DNA of 64,000 nucleotides from DAISVY01 sp036826635 (GCA_036826635.1 DAISVY010000003.1:124001-188000); one strand, 5' to 3'. Shown: positions 33,853-42,341, counted from the stretch's first letter. A program made the numbers and translations. Notes: a model not told the origin generated them from the letters alone.

Positions 33853-35111
33853 TGCGGATGCCCCGGGAGACATCCAGAACGTTGCCCACGGTCGCGCGTA
33901 TCAGTCTGTTCTTATTCATATTTTCTCTGCTTTTGTCATCGGGTCTCCGGGCTCAGGAAGAGCCGATGATTTCGGCTGATACTTCCGGAGAAGAGTTGAT
34001 CGAGATTGCCCCTCCCACGTCACTGATAGCCGAGGATTATGATTATGATAACGGCGAGGCGATCAACCTTTCCTGGGTACCTTCGATTGATGATCAGCTT
34101 GTAGACGGCAAGGTGATCCGGTATGAGCTTCTTCGCAGCGATAACGGCGGCGAAGAGGCGCTGGTTGCTACCCTTGTTCCGGGCACCGGTTTTTACTGCG
34201 ACGAGACAGTGCGGAAGGACAACCGGTACGTTTATCGGCTGGTAGCGTATTCCCAAAATTCGAGCGCGACTTCGGTTGCAACAGCCCCCATAGAGCCGGA
34301 AGTCGAATGGATAGATCTGAAACGCGGTTGGCTCTTTTTGGTCGCGCTGTTTATATCGGCGGCCGTTATTTATTTCGTGGAAACGGCCCGGCGTGGGAAG
34401 CAGTTGTTCATTCGCAGGATCGCCGGTCTGGAGGCTATCGACGATGCCGTCGGGCGAGCCACTGAAATGGGACGCCCCGTCCTGTTTATTCCCGGTATTA
34501 ACGATATGGACGATGTTCAGACGCTGGCGGCCCTGACTATTTTGGGCCGGGTGTCTCGGACTATTGCCGATTATGATACCCGAATCTTCATGCCGGTAGC
34601 TCGGTCTTTGGTTATGACCGCCGCCCGGGAGACGATAAAATCATCCTATCTGGCCGCCGGGCGCCCCGACGCCTATACGGATGATATGGTGTCTTATGTG
34701 ACCGACGAACAGTTTGGGTATGTGGCGGCTGTCGATGGGGTGATGGTGCGGGAACGGCCGGCTACGGTATTTTTGCTGGGGGCTTTCTTCGCCGAGTCAC
34801 TGATCCTGGCCGAGACCGGGAACTCGGTGGGGGCGATTCAGATTGCCGGTACTGCCCGGCCCGCCCAGTTGCCGTTTTTCATTGCAGCCTGCGATTTTAC
34901 CCTGATCGGTGAAGAGCTTTTTGCCGCATCGGCCTATCTGTCCGGCGAACCCAAACAACTCGGTTCGCTCAAGGGGCAGGATGTGGGCAAAGCGATGGCG
35001 ATGATTCTGCTTTTGCTGGGAGTGATAGCGGCTACTTTTTCCCAGGCCTGGCACTGGGGTTTCATGCAGGATGCGCACGAATTTTTACTGAGAATGTTGT
35101 CCAGTAACTGA
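33852..35111 (+). CDS. Membrane module B, gene 1: secreted FN3 domain - TM - conserved cytoplasmic domain (DUF6754-like)
   Basis: 419 residues from GTG 33852; ATG 33858 is also possible. A cleavable-looking signal ends at LRAQ. The FN3-like domain starts with an acidic YDYDNGEAINLSW motif, comparable to the copy in module A. After a membrane helix (LFLVALFISAAVIYFV) the cytoplasmic domain is very close to copy A: GRATEMGRPVLFIPGINDMDDVQT, AGRPDAY, FGYVAAVDGVMVRE, FFAESLILAETG, IQIAGT, ACDFTLIGEELFAASAYL, GSLKGQD, then a final helix. Copies A and B are closer to each other than to C in this domain. Confidence 0.82.
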   Translation: MRMPRETSRTLPTVARISLFLFIFSLLLSSGLRAQEEPMISADTSGEELIEIAPPTSLIAEDYDYDNGEAINLSWVPSIDDQLVDGKVIRYELLRSDNGGEEALVATLVPGTGFYCDETVRKDNRYVYRLVAYSQNSSATSVATAPIEPEVEWIDLKRGWLFLVALFISAAVIYFVETARRGKQLFIRRIAGLEAIDDAVGRATEMGRPVLFIPGINDMDDVQTLAALTILGRVSRTIADYDTRIFMPVARSLVMTAARETIKSSYLAAGRPDAYTDDMVSYVTDEQFGYVAAVDGVMVRERPATVFLLGAFFAESLILAETGNSVGAIQIAGTARPAQLPFFIAACDFTLIGEELFAASAYLSGEPKQLGSLKGQDVGKAMAMILLLLGVIAATFSQAWHWGFMQDAHEFLLRMLSSN

Positions 35112-35119
35112 GCGAGTAT

Positions 35120-35797
35120 ATGAAGAGAAACATACCGCTGTTCATTACGTTTTTTGTCGGGACACTGTTGATCGTGGCGGTGTTTATGCCGCCGTTCCAT
35201 AATCTGGAGCGGGATTTCACGGTCTTTTTCGACATTATAGCGGTATTTGCTTTCTTCCTGGGTGGTGGAAACCTGTTGCGGGTGCATGTCACCAAGCTGG
35301 TGCGTCGTAAACCCGATTGGGGGTTTTCCATCGTCACGCTGGTTGGTTTTGCCGTAATGTTGGCGGCCGGTTTGTTCAAAATCAGCAATCCGGGCGGGAT
35401 TTCCAGTGCGGTTGATGCCCCGGGATCATTGTTTTATGACATTTTCAATTCGGTGCTGGTGCCTTTGGGCTCGACCATGTATTCGCTGCTGGCCTTTTTC
35501 GTGGCCTCGGCGTCTTACCGGGCTTTCCGGGCCAAGAATCGCGAGGCCACCCTGCTGTTGATTGCGGCTTTCATTATTCTGCTCGGTCGCACGCCGTTCG
35601 GCACTATTCTTACCGCCTGGATTCCGGACTCTTTCTCGATTTTTCAGATACCCAACATGGCTATCTGGATCATGAACTCGCCTAACCTGGCCGGACAGCG
35701 GGCGATTATCATAGGTATCGGTCTCGGTGTGATTTCGATGTCATTGCGGCTGATTCTCGGTGTCGAGCGTTCATATCTGGGGGAGGATAATGCCTAG
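35120..35797 (+). CDS. Membrane module B, gene 2: polytopic membrane protein
   Basis: 225 residues, about six helices, paralogue of the gene at 31548. Shared motifs: STMYSLLAFFVASASYRAFR, NREATLLL, LLGRTPFG and AGQRAIIIGIGLGVIS with tail ILGVERSYLG. The gene starts 8 bases after gene 1 and overlaps gene 3 by 8 bases, a coupling not seen in module A. Confidence 0.82.
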   Translation: MKRNIPLFITFFVGTLLIVAVFMPPFHNLERDFTVFFDIIAVFAFFLGGGNLLRVHVTKLVRRKPDWGFSIVTLVGFAVMLAAGLFKISNPGGISSAVDAPGSLFYDIFNSVLVPLGSTMYSLLAFFVASASYRAFRAKNREATLLLIAAFIILLGRTPFGTILTAWIPDSFSIFQIPNMAIWIMNSPNLAGQRAIIIGIGLGVISMSLRLILGVERSYLGEDNA

Positions 35798-36704
35798 CAT
35801 CGGTGTTTTCATTCTCCCGATCGTGATCGTGGGCGGCCTGGTTTGGCTGTTTATAAGAGCGGTCAAGGGTCGCGAGGTTGATCGCCGGATTATCTTTGTA
35901 TTTATTTTTGTCGCCGTCTCGGCGCCGATTCTCTTTCCTATCACTTTCCAGGAAAAAGCTACCCCGGTGGTTAAAAAGCTTTTCGATTATATCGAGAATC
36001 TGCCCCCGGGCTCGAAGGTTCTGATTTCATTCGATTACGATCCGGCCATGGCTCCCGAAGTGCAGCCGATGGCCAACGCGATATCGCGGCATTGTCTGGA
36101 AAAGCAGCATGACGTGGTTTTCATGTGTCTCTGGGCGACCGGTCAAACCCTGCTCACTTCCACGTTGCGAGAAGTTATCCTTCCGGATTTCCCGGATATT
36201 GTCGACGGAACGGATTATATCAATATCGGTTACAAAGCGGGCAACGAGGGCGTGCTGAACGTGATCGTGTCCGATTTCAAGAAGATGTTCCCGACCGATG
36301 TCAACGGCCGACCACTGACCGACGCCCCCATATTCAATGATATTCGCTCCTGTAAAGATTTCGACCTGATTGTTGCCTTGGGAGGCGGGAGACCCGGGCC
36401 GAAGGAATGGGTGCTTTTCGTCGGTGATCCCGGAGATGTGCCTATCGGGGTAGGAGTGGCCGCGGTGGTAGCGCCTCAGTTGTATCCTTATTATCCGCAG
36501 CAGGTGGTGGGTATTCTGGGAGGGGTCAAAGGAGCGGCCGAGTATGAGTCGGAACTGACACACACCCACCAGCGCTTCGCCGGTATGGATACGCCCGGCC
36601 TGCGCATGATGGGACCGCAGACGCTGGCTCACGTGGTTATTATGGCCTTTATTATCATAGGCAATATCGCCTTCTTTGTGTCTCGTCGGAGGAAAGCCGA
36701 GTGA
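35790..36704 (+). CDS. Membrane module B, gene 3: membrane-anchored extracytoplasmic alpha/beta protein
   Basis: 304 residues from ATG 35790, which follows GGGGGAGG in the end of gene 2; an earlier in-frame start inside gene 2 is unlikely. Two N-terminal helices (about 4-22, 34-52) separated by the basic loop RAVKGREVDRR put the main domain outside. GSKVLISFDYDPAMAPEVQPMA (about 74-95) repeats the DYDP motif. GILGGVKGAAEYE and the C-terminal helix HVVIMAFIIIGNIAFFV with SRRRKAE match the paralogues. It has one helix fewer than copy A. Confidence 0.82.
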   Translation: MPSIGVFILPIVIVGGLVWLFIRAVKGREVDRRIIFVFIFVAVSAPILFPITFQEKATPVVKKLFDYIENLPPGSKVLISFDYDPAMAPEVQPMANAISRHCLEKQHDVVFMCLWATGQTLLTSTLREVILPDFPDIVDGTDYINIGYKAGNEGVLNVIVSDFKKMFPTDVNGRPLTDAPIFNDIRSCKDFDLIVALGGGRPGPKEWVLFVGDPGDVPIGVGVAAVVAPQLYPYYPQQVVGILGGVKGAAEYESELTHTHQRFAGMDTPGLRMMGPQTLAHVVIMAFIIIGNIAFFVSRRRKAE

Positions 36705-37528
36705 GACGTATTACATACATAATTACCGGGATAGCGGCGGTTCTGTTCCTCGTGAGCTGGGTCCTCAAGGCTATGGCTTATCGGGATACGATGGACAATA
36801 ATATCGAACAGGGCTTCTATCTGACCCTGGCGGCGTTTCTCACTCTGGCGATTTTCTCGTTTTTGTACCAGGACAATCCTTTTTATAAATTTGCCGAGCA
36901 TCTCTTCGTGGGTGTCTCGGCCGCGTTCTGGATGAGTCAGGGTTTCTGGTCGACTATCGTTGGCAACCTGATCCCCCGGGTCTCGGAAAGTCTGTCGCGT
37001 TTCTTCGAAGTGCCCTATCAGCCGAGTGAGTGGGGATGGCTGGCCTATTGGATTCCCGTGATTTTTGGTCTGCTTCTGTTGATGCGGCTGGCTCCCCGGG
37101 GGGGCTGGCTTTCCCGCTGGCCGCTGGCTTTTATCGTCGGGACCACGGCGGGGTTGAATTTTGTTCGTTATCTTCGCTCCGATTTCATCGTTCAGATTTC
37201 GTCGTCTTTTGTTCCGTTGCTGGGCGGACAGCCGCACGAATGGCGGGGGATAGGAGATTTCATATCGCATTTTGACTTCTCGGCCACCGGGCAGTTTGTG
37301 ATGATACTGGCCAACTGGGTTATTTTCATCGGCGTGCTGTGCGGGTTGGTATATTTCTTCTTTTCGAAAGAACATACCGGCCTTTTCGGTCGGGCTTCGA
37401 GAGTAGGTATTTGGGTGTTGATGATCACGTTCGGCGCTTCCTTCGGGTACACGGTAATGGGGCGTATCTCATTGCTGGTCGGACGCCTGACGTTTTTATT
37501 CAGAGATTGGCTGGGTTTGATAACCTGA
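36701..37528 (+). CDS. Membrane module B, gene 4: polytopic membrane protein with an additional N-terminal helix
   Basis: 275 residues, GTG start overlapping the gene 3 stop by four bases (GTGA). Compared with module A gene 4 it has about 40 extra N-terminal residues including one more helix (YIITGIAAVLFLVSWVL), then the shared FLTLAIFSFLYQDNPFYK, SRWPLAFIVG, LVYFFFSKEHTGLFGR and FGASFGYTVMGRISLLVGR. A 39-base gap without terminator separates it from module C. Confidence 0.82.
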   Translation: MRRITYIITGIAAVLFLVSWVLKAMAYRDTMDNNIEQGFYLTLAAFLTLAIFSFLYQDNPFYKFAEHLFVGVSAAFWMSQGFWSTIVGNLIPRVSESLSRFFEVPYQPSEWGWLAYWIPVIFGLLLLMRLAPRGGWLSRWPLAFIVGTTAGLNFVRYLRSDFIVQISSSFVPLLGGQPHEWRGIGDFISHFDFSATGQFVMILANWVIFIGVLCGLVYFFFSKEHTGLFGRASRVGIWVLMITFGASFGYTVMGRISLLVGRLTFLFRDWLGLIT

Positions 37529-37567
37529 CAATTATCCCCTCATTGATATTTGATATGGGAAGAGTCT

Positions 37568-38974
37568 ATGAAGTACCTGTTAACAACATCTATGGTCGTG
37601 TTGCTGCTGTGTTCGGCAGGAGCGCTGGCCCAGTCAGATCCACCTCTTCCGGCGGATTCGACCGAGGTCACGCTGTTGCCGCCCGCACCGGTTTCTCTGC
37701 TTGAAGCGAAGGACTCGGACAACGATCATGGTCACGCCGTAAGTCTGACCTGGGAGTTATCGCCTGACGATGGCGTTGAGAATCCCGAGTCGGTCAGCCC
37801 GGTAGTCAGTTATGAGATTTTCCGATGGTATCCGTTTTTGATGGATACGGTGAACGTCGTACGTCATCAGGTAACCGGATTGCGGGACGAAATCATGTCC
37901 GCGAGCAAGGTGACCTCGGAAATGAAAAAACGCCGGGACGAAAAGAGAAAGATCTTCAAGGTCCTGGTAAAACGGCTTCCCGAAGCTCATGCTCAGTACC
38001 CGGAAGCGGGTGAGTGGCGGTCGGTCGGTGTGGTCGGTGCCGGTATCGGAAAGTTCCAGGATTTGGGAACCAAAGATCCGTTGTCCACCGAATACATACC
38101 GGATTACTCCGATTTGTACTACCGGGTCGACGCGGTAACCGTTATTGATACCGTGCGAGCCGCTTCGCCCGTGACTGGTCCGGTTCAGAGTTACGGGCAG
38201 TGGTTCAATACCGGACGGATTCCCGTTTTCTGCGCCGTCCTGATTTTCGGAGCTTTGGTTATCATCTTCGTCCGGGCCGCGCGCAAGGGAGCGGAACTTT
38301 ATGTCCGTCCGCTCGCGGGTATCGGGGCGGTTGACGATGCCATCGGTCGGGCTACCGAGATGGGTCGTCCGATCCTTTACGTGATGGGTCTGGGGTCGGC
38401 GGCCGATGTGGCCACGATTGCTTCCTTTACTATTCTGGGACGGGTGGCCAAGCGAGTGGCCGAGTATCAGACGGCGCTTCTGGTCCCGACCTACGATCCC
38501 ATTGTCATGACCGTGGCCCAGGAAGTGGTCAAATCGTCCTATCTCGACGCCGGTCGCCCCGACGACTATAAAGAAGACACGGTGCACTTCGTTACCCAGT
38601 CTCAGTTCGCTTACGTGGCGGCCGTCAACGGTATCATGCTGCGGGAGTTGCCTGCGACTTGTGTTTACATGGGCAAGTTCTTCGCGGAGTCGCTGCTCCT
38701 TGCGGAAACGGGCGCATTGGCCGGTTCTATTCAGATTGCCGGTACCGATGAAATCGCTCAGATTCCGTTCTTTATCGTTGCCTGCGATTATACCCTGATC
38801 GGCGAGGAGTTGTATGCGGCTTCGGCCTATCTGGGACGCGAGCCGATCCTGCTGGGGTCTTTGAAGGCTCAGGACTATGCCAAGGCCGCCTTTATCGTTT
38901 GTGCGATCCTTGGTCTACTTGCAGCAAACTTTGGCTGGACGGCGTTTTCCGACCTGTTCCAGGTGACGAATTAG
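37568..38974 (+). CDS. Membrane module C, gene 1: secreted FN3 domain with charged insert - TM - conserved cytoplasmic domain (DUF6754-like)
   Basis: 468 residues from ATG 37568 (GGGAAGAG upstream). Signal peptide ends at ALAQ. The FN3-like domain opens with the acidic DSDNDHGHAVSLTW motif but is interrupted at about residues 92-148 by a Lys/Arg/Glu-rich, probably helical insert (SEMKKRRDEKRKIFK) missing from copies A and B. After the membrane helix (VFCAVLIFGALVIIFV) the cytoplasmic domain keeps GRATEMGRP, AGRPDD, FFAESLLLAETG, IQIAGT and ACDYTLIGEELYAASAYL, but IPGINDMD is replaced by a MGLGSAAD sequence. This copy is the most diverged of the three. Confidence 0.82.
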   Translation: MKYLLTTSMVVLLLCSAGALAQSDPPLPADSTEVTLLPPAPVSLLEAKDSDNDHGHAVSLTWELSPDDGVENPESVSPVVSYEIFRWYPFLMDTVNVVRHQVTGLRDEIMSASKVTSEMKKRRDEKRKIFKVLVKRLPEAHAQYPEAGEWRSVGVVGAGIGKFQDLGTKDPLSTEYIPDYSDLYYRVDAVTVIDTVRAASPVTGPVQSYGQWFNTGRIPVFCAVLIFGALVIIFVRAARKGAELYVRPLAGIGAVDDAIGRATEMGRPILYVMGLGSAADVATIASFTILGRVAKRVAEYQTALLVPTYDPIVMTVAQEVVKSSYLDAGRPDDYKEDTVHFVTQSQFAYVAAVNGIMLRELPATCVYMGKFFAESLLLAETGALAGSIQIAGTDEIAQIPFFIVACDYTLIGEELYAASAYLGREPILLGSLKAQDYAKAAFIVCAILGLLAANFGWTAFSDLFQVTN

Positions 38975-38987
38975 GAGGAGGTGACGC

Positions 38988-39803
38988 ATGAAAAGACAAG
39001 TCCCTCTGATTTTCGTGTTCATCTTCGGACTGTTCATGATCTTTCAGTATTTCGTACCTCATGAAACGTCCGAATGGATTTATGAATTCCTTCTCGACTG
39101 GATTCTGGTTATCGGCATCTTTGCCCTGGCTTTGGGTATCTGGTCGCTGTATCGCGTGTCGGTCGATAAAATCGCCGCCCGAAAGGAGAGTTGGGGGTAT
39201 TCCTATATTACTCTCGCCGGGTTATTCGTGATGGTGATATTCGGCTTTACGGCCAAGACCGGGGATTCCTGGGGTTGGTATTTCGTGTTTGTCGCTTCAC
39301 TGCTGCTGACTATCGGTATGCTGATTCAGGCGATGATTGCGAAGAGTTCCAAGGGGCTGTACCTGCTTCTCTCGGTCGTGTTTTTGATCATCACGATACT
39401 GGTGGCCGTTTTCGATAACGCCTGGGGATTCTACTTCATGACCGCAGAAGGTTTGGAGAATCCGATGTTCCGGATATTCTTCGACCACGTTATGATGCCT
39501 ATCCTGGCGACCATGTTCTCGCTGCTGGCGTTTTTCATCGCTTCGGCGGCCTATCGCGCTTTCCGCGCCCGTAATCTTCTGGCTTCGCTTCTTCTGATTG
39601 CGGCGTTGATCGTGATGCTCAGGTTTAATCCGTTTCTTTCACCCATCTTCGGCGACTATGTGGCCCGGTTGTCCAACTGGCTCATGAACGTGCCGAACCT
39701 CGCCGCCCAGCGCGCTATTGTGATCGGCATCGGTCTGGGAATCGTCTCTACCGCGCTCAAGGTGGTTTTGGGGATTGAACGCGGGTATATGGGGAAAGGA
39801 TAA
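38988..39803 (+). CDS. Membrane module C, gene 2: polytopic membrane protein, longer form
   Basis: 271 residues with AGGAGGTGA before the ATG, the best ribosome binding site in this operon. Paralogue of the genes at 31548 and 35120 with about 45 more residues in the middle, forming one or two additional helices (FVFVASLLLTIGMLIQAMIA, LYLLLSVVFLIITILVAVF). Shared motifs: ATMFSLLAFFIASAAYRAFR, LLASLLLIAALIVML and AAQRAIVIGIGLGIVS with tail LGIERGYMG. Confidence 0.82.
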   Translation: MKRQVPLIFVFIFGLFMIFQYFVPHETSEWIYEFLLDWILVIGIFALALGIWSLYRVSVDKIAARKESWGYSYITLAGLFVMVIFGFTAKTGDSWGWYFVFVASLLLTIGMLIQAMIAKSSKGLYLLLSVVFLIITILVAVFDNAWGFYFMTAEGLENPMFRIFFDHVMMPILATMFSLLAFFIASAAYRAFRARNLLASLLLIAALIVMLRFNPFLSPIFGDYVARLSNWLMNVPNLAAQRAIVIGIGLGIVSTALKVVLGIERGYMGKG

Positions 39804-39814
39804 GGAGACCGGTT

Positions 39815-40696
39815 ATGAACACTCTTGACAAACTCATGAAGCTTGACCGGCGGTGGATCTTTCTTTTCCTCGTGGTTGTTTGTGTGGTCGCTTATGCTCT
39901 GCCGTTCGAGGTTCCCATTCTGGTTGAGCAAGAGACCCGCAACATCTATGAGTTCATAGACAGCCTGCCGCCCGGCGATATCGTAATGGTGGCGATCGAC
40001 TACGATCCCAACAACCTCGCTGAGCTGCACCCTATGGCTTATGCTGTGATCGAACATTGCTGGCGCAAAAATCTCAAAGTAATAATGACGGCGCTCTCGC
40101 AAAATGGTCCCGGTATGGCCGATCAGGCCATTCGTGAGATCAGCGATTCACTCCGGCAGGATGCAACCTACAACGGTGAATTCTTCCCCGGGCGTGAAAT
40201 CGTGCGTGGTGTCGACTACTGCTTCCTCGGTTACAAGCCGTATTTTGCCTTGGTGATTCTGGGTATGGGGCAGGATTTCCGTCTGCCGTTCCCGATGGAT
40301 TACTATGGTCAACCGCTGGATTCTCTGCCTATGATGCAGGGTGTTATCAACTACGACCAGGTGGCCTGCGTAATTGATCTCTCCGGTGGTAACATCACCG
40401 ATGCCTGGATTTCCTACGGCCAGGGGCGGTTCAACTTCCCGCTGGCTCTGGGGTTGACCGGTGTTATGACGGCTCAGTACTACCCGTTCCTTGGTTCCGG
40501 GCAGGTGTTCGGAATCATGGGTGGTTTGCTCGGGGCTGCTCAGTACGAAGAGATGGCCGACAATCCGGGATTAGCCAAAGACGGTATGCGAGTGCAACTG
40601 TATGCCCACATGGTCATAATCCTGTTTATCGTGCTGGGTAATATCGGTTATTTCATGGACCGGTACCGACTCAGGAAAATGGAGGGAGGTAGGTAG
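39815..40696 (+). CDS. Membrane module C, gene 3: membrane-anchored extracytoplasmic alpha/beta protein, shortest form
   Basis: 293 residues, AAGGAGACC upstream. Only one N-terminal helix (about 14-30) after MNTLDKLMKLDRR, so the main domain is again outside. It keeps GDIVMVAIDYDPNNLAELHPMA (DYDP at 62-65), GQVFGIMGGLLGAAQYEE and the C-terminal helix HMVIILFIVLGNIGYFM with basic tail. Copies A, B and C thus have three, two and one N-terminal helices around the same domain. Confidence 0.82.
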   Translation: MNTLDKLMKLDRRWIFLFLVVVCVVAYALPFEVPILVEQETRNIYEFIDSLPPGDIVMVAIDYDPNNLAELHPMAYAVIEHCWRKNLKVIMTALSQNGPGMADQAIREISDSLRQDATYNGEFFPGREIVRGVDYCFLGYKPYFALVILGMGQDFRLPFPMDYYGQPLDSLPMMQGVINYDQVACVIDLSGGNITDAWISYGQGRFNFPLALGLTGVMTAQYYPFLGSGQVFGIMGGLLGAAQYEEMADNPGLAKDGMRVQLYAHMVIILFIVLGNIGYFMDRYRLRKMEGGR

Positions 40697-40698
40697 TT

Positions 40699-41520
40699 AT
40701 GGATTTCTCGACTTTTTTGTGGACGACCTTCGCCGTTTTCGTGACGTTGGGCACATTCTCCTTCTTGTACAAGGATAATCCCTTCTATAAGTTTGCCGAA
40801 CATCTGGTTGTCGGTGTGTCGGCCGGTTACTTTGTAATCATCCTCTGGCATAACGGGTTGGTTCCTAACCTTTTCCAGAGGCTGGCTGACGGTGATTGGT
40901 ATTTTCTGTGGCTCAATTCATCGAACCCCTGGTATATCGTTCCGGCGATTCTGGGTGTGCTTATGTGGACGCGCTTTTCCAAGAAGTGGGGTTGGGTTTC
41001 GCGCTGGCCGATGTCGTTGTACATCGGTATCGCCGTGGGTATCGCTATCCCGCTGGAAATGTCCAACCGCGTCAACAAGCAGCTCTATGCTACCATGGTT
41101 AAGATAGACTGGGCCAATTTCTTCGGTCACGGCGGTTTCAACCTGCTTGATCCGTTCTCCGGTTTGGCGCAGGTGATTATTTTTATCGGGGCCATATCGG
41201 CACTGATTTATTTCTTCTTCTCCAAGGCGCACACCGGTTCGTTTGGGGCTGTTGCCACTTTCGGCATCTGGATCCTGATGATCGGTTTCGGCGCTTCCTT
41301 CGGATACACGGTCATGGCTCGTATCTCACTCTTTGTGCAGCGAGTGCAGTTCATTGATCAGGACTGGATTCAAACAGCCTGGGATTCGAGTAATGAGCAT
41401 TATCATTGGGGATTTCCACTTGTTTTCTTCTTATTGATCTTGCTTATTGTAGTGTATAGTATATATGAGTTCGTCAGTTACCTGAAGAGGGGACCGGAGA
41501 AGAAGGCACCGGCTGCTTAA
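40699..41520 (+). CDS. Membrane module C, gene 4: polytopic membrane protein with an additional C-terminal helix
   Basis: 273 residues, GGAGGGAGG upstream and a 2-base gap. Shared motifs: FVTLGTFSFLYKDNPFYKFAEH, SRWPMSLYIG, LIYFFFSKAHTGSFG and FGASFGYTVMARISLF. Unlike copies A and B it continues for about 50 residues with another helix (FPLVFFLLILLIVVYSIYEF) and a basic tail. Last gene of the twelve-gene operon, followed by a strong terminator. Confidence 0.82.
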   Translation: MDFSTFLWTTFAVFVTLGTFSFLYKDNPFYKFAEHLVVGVSAGYFVIILWHNGLVPNLFQRLADGDWYFLWLNSSNPWYIVPAILGVLMWTRFSKKWGWVSRWPMSLYIGIAVGIAIPLEMSNRVNKQLYATMVKIDWANFFGHGGFNLLDPFSGLAQVIIFIGAISALIYFFFSKAHTGSFGAVATFGIWILMIGFGASFGYTVMARISLFVQRVQFIDQDWIQTAWDSSNEHYHWGFPLVFFLLILLIVVYSIYEFVSYLKRGPEKKAPAA

Positions 41521-41544
41521 CAGCGCCATAGTCTGATATTTGAG

Positions 41545-41580
41545 AGAATCCCGCCCGTTTTCGGGCGGGATTCTTTGTTT
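41545..41580 (+). terminator. Rho-independent terminator of the twelve-gene operon
   Basis: A perfect 13-bp stem (AGAATCCCGCCCG / CGGGCGGGATTCT) around TTTT, followed by TTGTTT. Confidence 0.9.
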
Positions 41581-41786
41581 AGGCGATTTTTGGTCAACTG
41601 CGGGGGCAGCTTCTGCGTACAATAAAGTGGTGGAGGAAGGCGGGCGTGTTTGCTATCGCTTCGTCTAATTGGTTGTATTTTAATGAGTTGTAGGGAGGTG
41701 GCAGATTCGAAAGGGTATTCGCCGGAAGTGTCGGGGTAGCATTGGGTTGCGGAATCTTTAGATTTCTGACAATCTTAACTTCCGTA

Positions 41787-41800
41787 TAACCTTAAGGTTA
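41787..41800. promoter_or_regulatory. 14-bp perfect palindrome, possible operator
   Basis: TAACCTTAAGGTTA is its own reverse complement and ends 34 bases before the -35 box at 41835. Its location fits an activator or repressor site; the binding protein is unknown. Confidence 0.5.
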
Positions 41801-41834
41801 AGAGCACTTTTTTCGAAACAACAAAAACTTTTTC

Positions 41835-41863
41835 TTGACATACAGGTAATATTTTCCTATGCT
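41835..41863 (+). promoter_or_regulatory. Sigma-70-type promoter of the Lys-rich protein gene
   Basis: TTGACA at 41835-41840, 17 bases, TATGCT at 41858-41863, with an A/T-rich stretch directly upstream that could act as an UP element. Leader about 75 bases. Confidence 0.75.
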
Positions 41864-41945
41864 TTCGGGTGAGGGGAACGATTCTCCTGCGCAAACATGA
41901 TGTAAGAGGGTAGCAACGTCAACACAGGGAAAGTGAGGTGGCGTA

Positions 41946-42311
41946 ATGGCTCGGACCGGGAAAGGAGCCCAAGCCGAAAGCAAAACCGAAATTACCGCCA
42001 AGAGAGAGGAGCAGCCTAAGAAGCAAGATCAGGCTTCGACCAAATCTAAACTCTCGACAGCCGAGGCGCGCCGCGACTATCAGCGGAAATACTACCAAAT
42101 GCACAAGGAAAAAGCTAAGGAGTATCAGCGCCAGTATAACCTGACTCACAAGAAGAAGGCCCGGGCCGGACGAGGGAAATCCAACGTCACAGCGGCCCGC
42201 GAGGTGGTAAGAACGACCTTCAACACGTCGGATATCATGCACGCTCCGGTTGAAAAAACGCTCAAGATGCTTGAGAAAATCATTAGGGGAGAGCGTCTGT
42301 TTACGATGTAG
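41946..42311 (+). CDS. Small lysine-rich basic protein of unknown function
   Basis: 121 residues, ATG with GAGGTGG upstream. The first 55 residues are Lys/Glu/Gln-rich and probably disordered. Then comes a repeated unit, YQRKYYQMHKEKAKE and YQRQYNLTHKKKA, spaced by 17 residues and likely helical, followed by a more ordinary C-terminal helix (APVEKTLKMLEKIIRGERL). Net charge is strongly positive, so nucleic acid or nucleoid binding is a fair guess; similar YQR repeats occur in poorly studied phage and bacterial proteins. Own promoter, possible operator and terminator. Confidence 0.75.
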   Translation: MARTGKGAQAESKTEITAKREEQPKKQDQASTKSKLSTAEARRDYQRKYYQMHKEKAKEYQRQYNLTHKKKARAGRGKSNVTAAREVVRTTFNTSDIMHAPVEKTLKMLEKIIRGERLFTM

Positions 42312-42341
42312 GTCTGTTCGTAAGTCTCCAAAAGGCATGAG

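Larger units (their letters stand above)
41581..41945. other. Intergenic region upstream of the Lys-rich protein gene
   Basis: About 365 bases, AT-rich in its second half. It carries a 14-bp palindrome at 41787-41800, an A/T tract around 41806-41834 and a good promoter at 41835-41863. No gene seen in the first 200 bases. Confidence 0.6.

Noticed and set aside
30271..41520. Respiratory complex or ABC exporter as identity of the membrane modules
   Set aside because: There are no haem, Fe-S or quinone motifs, no Walker A/B ATPase and no known subunit homologies visible.
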